NCBI RefSeq assembly: GCF_019880555.1
Contig: NZ_JAINVU010000013.1
Coordinates: forward strand, 1-37,522
Length of the DNA: 37,522 nt
Reading direction: 5' to 3'
From: Hephaestia mangrovi
GTDB lineage: Bacteria; Pseudomonadota; Alphaproteobacteria; Sphingomonadales; Sphingomonadaceae
Below, in pieces: positions 35,750 to 37,522 of the stretch (position 1 is the stretch's first letter; each line of letters starts with the position of its first letter). The position numbers and the translations under genes were made by a program. The notes under the pieces are model-generated. The model saw nothing but the letters and a program-made list of their open reading frames with translations. It ran no database searches and was not told the origin of the DNA.

Positions 35750-35786
35750 CGGCCTACGGGCCTAGCCTTTGGGGCCGGTTTTTTCT
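35750..35786 (+). terminator. Probable Rho-independent terminator after the DUF2971 gene
   Basis: CGGCC (35750-35754) pairs with GGCCG (35773-35777) around a GC-rich loop, followed by a run of six T from 35779. It lies about 45 bases after the stop codon. Confidence 0.6.
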
Positions 35787-35910
35787 TTGCCCGGCACCCG
35801 CAAAGCAGCTGGCCACATACCTGAGCCGTAGCCCTAAAACGGGACTGCACAGCTGCTTCTTTCGCTACTGACGTTCTGCTATTGTTCGGACTTACCTTTG
35901 AGGAGGTCGT

Positions 35911-36150
35911 ATGAAGAGCAACTACGATCGTTCTATCAGTATGCAGTGCCCGACTTGCGGCAGTGAGAGTTTCGAGCATAGCGAAGACAATCCGACCGTG
36001 AGTTGCACGCGGTGCGATCGCACCATGACGAAGGACGAGCTTCGGGAGGCGAACGGTTCGCGGATTGAGGAAGAGTTGGACGCTTTGAAGGCTGAGGTTC
36101 TCAGCGACGTTAGGGCTGACATCTCGAAGATGTTCAAAAAGTGGAAGTGA
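35911..36150 (+). CDS. Small zinc-ribbon protein (79 aa)
   Basis: The protein has two C-x2-C pairs (CPTCGS near residue 13 and CTRCDRT near 32), which form a zinc ribbon, and an amphipathic C-terminal helix (LKAEVLSDVRADISKMFKKWK). A strong GAGGAGG site precedes the ATG at good spacing. It overlaps the next gene by four bases (GTGA), so the two are translationally coupled. The function is unknown; such small ribbons often recruit partners or bind nucleic acid. Confidence 0.75.
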   Translation: MKSNYDRSISMQCPTCGSESFEHSEDNPTVSCTRCDRTMTKDELREANGSRIEEELDALKAEVLSDVRADISKMFKKWK

Positions 36151-36587
36151 CCATCAGCGATGTCATGGCCGTGGCTGCTTTCGGGCTTTCCGGTTTCACG
36201 CTGTGGCGTCAGCGCAAGGGGGATGAGCTAACCCGCAAGCTCAACGCGCTTCTGATCGAGAAGGAGACGGGCGAAACCGTCGCCGCGAAAAAAGGCGATC
36301 TGTTCGCCAATTTCGTGAAAACTGGCAAGTCGTCATACCAGTTCAAGATCTACAATAGGGGCAAGGGTGTCGCGCGGAACATTCGCTTTGAGGTGCTGGA
36401 AGGTGAGGAGCTGTTTCAGGTCGGTGGCATGCCCGAGAAGTTCCCCTACCCGTCCCTCGAAACTCATCAAGCGATCAACCTACTGGTGCGCGTCCATATG
36501 CAATCTCCCCGGCGAGCCGCCGTTAAGCTGGCCTGGGATGATGACGCGGGTGGTGGCGAGAAAACGATCATTGACGACGTGTTTTGA
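36147..36587 (+). CDS. Membrane-anchored protein with beta-rich domain
   Basis: The product (about 146 residues) starts VTISDVMAVAAFGLSGFTLW, a single membrane or signal-anchor helix, followed by a charged linker. A beta-rich domain follows (about 55-145), with YQFKIYNRGKGVARNIRFEV typical of Ig-like or COG1470-type folds. The GTG at 36147 forms a GTGA overlap with the upstream stop. An earlier GTG at 36141 is possible. No named family is recognised. Confidence 0.65.
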   Translation: MTISDVMAVAAFGLSGFTLWRQRKGDELTRKLNALLIEKETGETVAAKKGDLFANFVKTGKSSYQFKIYNRGKGVARNIRFEVLEGEELFQVGGMPEKFPYPSLETHQAINLLVRVHMQSPRRAAVKLAWDDDAGGGEKTIIDDVF

Positions 36588-36602
36588 GGATTGGAGAGCC
36601 CG

Positions 36603-36851
36603 ATGAAATTGCGATTTGTGCTTAGTGGCTCGCTCATTGCGACGACGGAAGCCGATATTGTGCCGCCGGTGGGCTCAGAGGTTGTCATTAGAACGATCAG
36701 CTACAAAAAGGGTGTGACCCCCGGCTCGCTTCTCAGCTTCAAGATCTCGGAAGAATGGCCGCCGGTTTACGATTTCAGCACCAACCCTGTTGAGGTTTCA
36801 ATCGACGTGAACGGTTACGAGGTGCTGGAGCAAGGCCCTCCTGTCGAGTGA
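36603..36851 (+). CDS. Small uncharacterised protein (82 aa)
   Basis: The ATG at 36603 follows GGAG by six bases. The product (MKLRFVLSGSLIATTEADIV) is probably a beta-rich single domain with no cysteines or membrane segment. It lies 15 bases after the membrane-anchored gene and completes a three-gene cluster from 35911. No function can be assigned. Confidence 0.6.
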   Translation: MKLRFVLSGSLIATTEADIVPPVGSEVVIRTISYKKGVTPGSLLSFKISEEWPPVYDFSTNPVEVSIDVNGYEVLEQGPPVE

Positions 36852-36944
36852 CGTAGAAGGACGGACTGCCTTTTTCTCCGCCAGTTTCAGTTCACGGGCA
36901 TTGCAGGCTTGACCAACGTGGCTAACGTCTAAAGCGCTGCGCTC

Positions 36945-37262
36945 TCAAGGCACCACGAACGCCGTGTCGAACTTGACCCGATCCAGCGCGGTCAAACTGC
37001 GATAGCTGGCAACTAGATCGGCTTGAGCGAACATACGTGTCGTCGCTTCATACTTTCGCATGTCGGGAGCTTGGATCACGAGCACGAAGCTAACGCCGCC
37101 CGTGGCGTAGTAGGCTTGCTGCACGTCAGGATCATTCTGGAAGAAGGCCTTCGCCGCGTCGACAACGTCCGCGCGCTCATTCGATACCTGCACCTCGATT
37201 GATGCAGTGATCGACAACGAAAGCGCATGAGCATCGACGACTGCGACCTTGGCCGCGATCAC
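36945..37262 (-). pseudogene. Lrp/AsnC-type regulator lacking the DNA-binding domain
   Basis: The frame encodes the ligand-binding (RAM) half of an Lrp/AsnC regulator: VVDAHALSLSITASIEVQV, DPDVQQAYYATGGVSFVLVI, then APDMRKYE and the terminal VKFDTAFVVP. The preceding codons AAKA and GV fit the normal hinge, but an in-frame TAA lies just upstream (TAA AAA GCC GGC GTG). The helix-turn-helix that should precede it is absent. Stand-alone RAM proteins exist, so the GTG at 37262 could still be a start, but truncation by a rearrangement next to the IS110 end seems more likely. Confidence 0.7.
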
Positions 37263-37395
37263 GCCGGCTTTTTAACCTGCAACAGTAAGCGGACTGCCGG
37301 CATTCCACCCGATTGCGGACACAAGATCGTCGTTCCGGCCTACAGCAGCTTTCGGAGTCATCAGTGATGCAGCTGAACGGCCGCCATTAGGGCGC
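37263..37395. other. Scar between the truncated Lrp ORF and the IS110 end
   Basis: There is no gene. The stretch contains AGCGGACTGCCGGCATTCC and, at its right edge, ATTAGGGCGC (37386-37395), a 10-mer also present at 14112-14121 and 33830-33839. The IS110 sequence starts immediately after it. Confidence 0.4.
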
Positions 37396-37522
37396 AAAGC
37401 TGATGGGGTGGACGCCCCCCGACGGCATCGATGTGCCAGAGTGGAGGTGTTGAAACACCACTGAGGGAGGCGTCCGTGTCGCAGGTTATCATAATCGGTC
37501 TGGATATCGCCAAGAACGTTTT
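37396..37522 (+). mobile_element. IS110-family element, 5' end (right copy)
   Basis: This is identical to the reverse complement of 1-124 over 124 bases and runs out of the window to the right. It contains an untranslated end (37396-37475), the hairpin core GGTGTTGAAACACC (37446-37459), a GGGG/CCCC stem near 37405-37420, the GAGGGAGG ribosome-binding site (37463-37470) and the transposase start. Confidence 0.85.
37476..37522 (+). CDS. IS110-family transposase, N-terminal fragment (runs off the window)
   Basis: The GTG start gives MSQVIIIGLDIAKNVF, the opening of the RuvC-like DEDD domain. GAGGGAGG lies five bases upstream. It is the same start as the left copy, extended by one residue. Confidence 0.8.
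   Translation, partial: MSQVIIIGLDIAKNV

Noticed and set aside
1..37522. Composite transposon bounded by IS110 copies
   Set aside because: IS110 elements use guide-RNA recombination without terminal inverted repeats and are not known to move flanked segments as units; the ends may also be contig breaks.
1..37522. CRISPR array or rRNA genes
   Set aside because: I saw no regularly spaced repeat series and no conserved rRNA segments.

Overview
The window reads as a stretch of an alphaproteobacterial genome, most likely a sphingomonad (Sphingomonas/Novosphingobium/Sphingobium group). The grounds are high-GC codon use, a large TonB-dependent receptor of the type expanded in sphingomonads and Caulobacter, a D-mannonate dehydratase that matches what I remember of the Novosphingobium aromaticivorans enzyme with all key residues at a constant offset, and several tiny proteins I associate with this group. 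All family calls were made by eye; no database was searched.

Layout. (1) 1-124 and 37396-37522 are the same IS110-family 5' end in opposite orientations, so both window ends run outward into transposase genes. (2) 293-14027 is a glucuronoxylan/glucuronate utilisation locus: FadR-type regulator, GH115 alpha-glucuronidase, D-mannonate dehydratase (ManD), TonB-dependent receptor, a second GH115 and a GH43 enzyme. Two exact TGGT-N2-ACCA palindromes lie in the GH115/ManD and ManD/receptor intergenic regions and are likely operators of the FadR-type regulator. (3) 14028-16490 is IS and integrase debris: an internally deleted IS1182-like element with both terminal repeats, and a truncated P4-type integrase with a cluster of GTGGWCCAC palindromes. 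(4) 16497-20792 is a GlxA/AraC-type regulator divergent from an HD-domain / alpha-beta hydrolase / alpha-beta hydrolase / metallo-beta-lactamase-fold operon, with a 21-bp-spaced direct repeat between them. (5) 20977-28662 holds housekeeping-like and small genes: a thioesterase, decayed HAD and small-protein genes, an MbcA/ParS-like protein overlapping an unknown partner, a PHB-depolymerase-like esterase, a DksA/TraR zinc finger, several tiny proteins, and a hybrid histidine kinase broken by a perfect 19-bp tandem duplication. (6) 28700-33705 holds a stand-alone MreB, a frameshifted tyrosine recombinase, and an esterase/NmrA operon divergent from a LysR regulator. (7) 33706-37395 is accessory: an integrase fragment, a DUF2971 gene, a zinc-ribbon / membrane-anchored / small-protein cluster, and an Lrp/AsnC-like ORF lacking its HTH.

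How the genes work together. The first third forms one pathway: the receptor imports glucuronoxylan fragments, secreted GH115 and GH43 enzymes trim (methyl)glucuronic acid and pentose side groups, and ManD dehydrates D-mannonate formed from glucuronate to 2-keto-3-deoxygluconate. The isomerase and mannonate oxidoreductase needed in between are not in the window. The rest is a mosaic of small operons separated by mobile-element scars, with an unusual number of genes damaged by single-base slips, short duplications or truncation.
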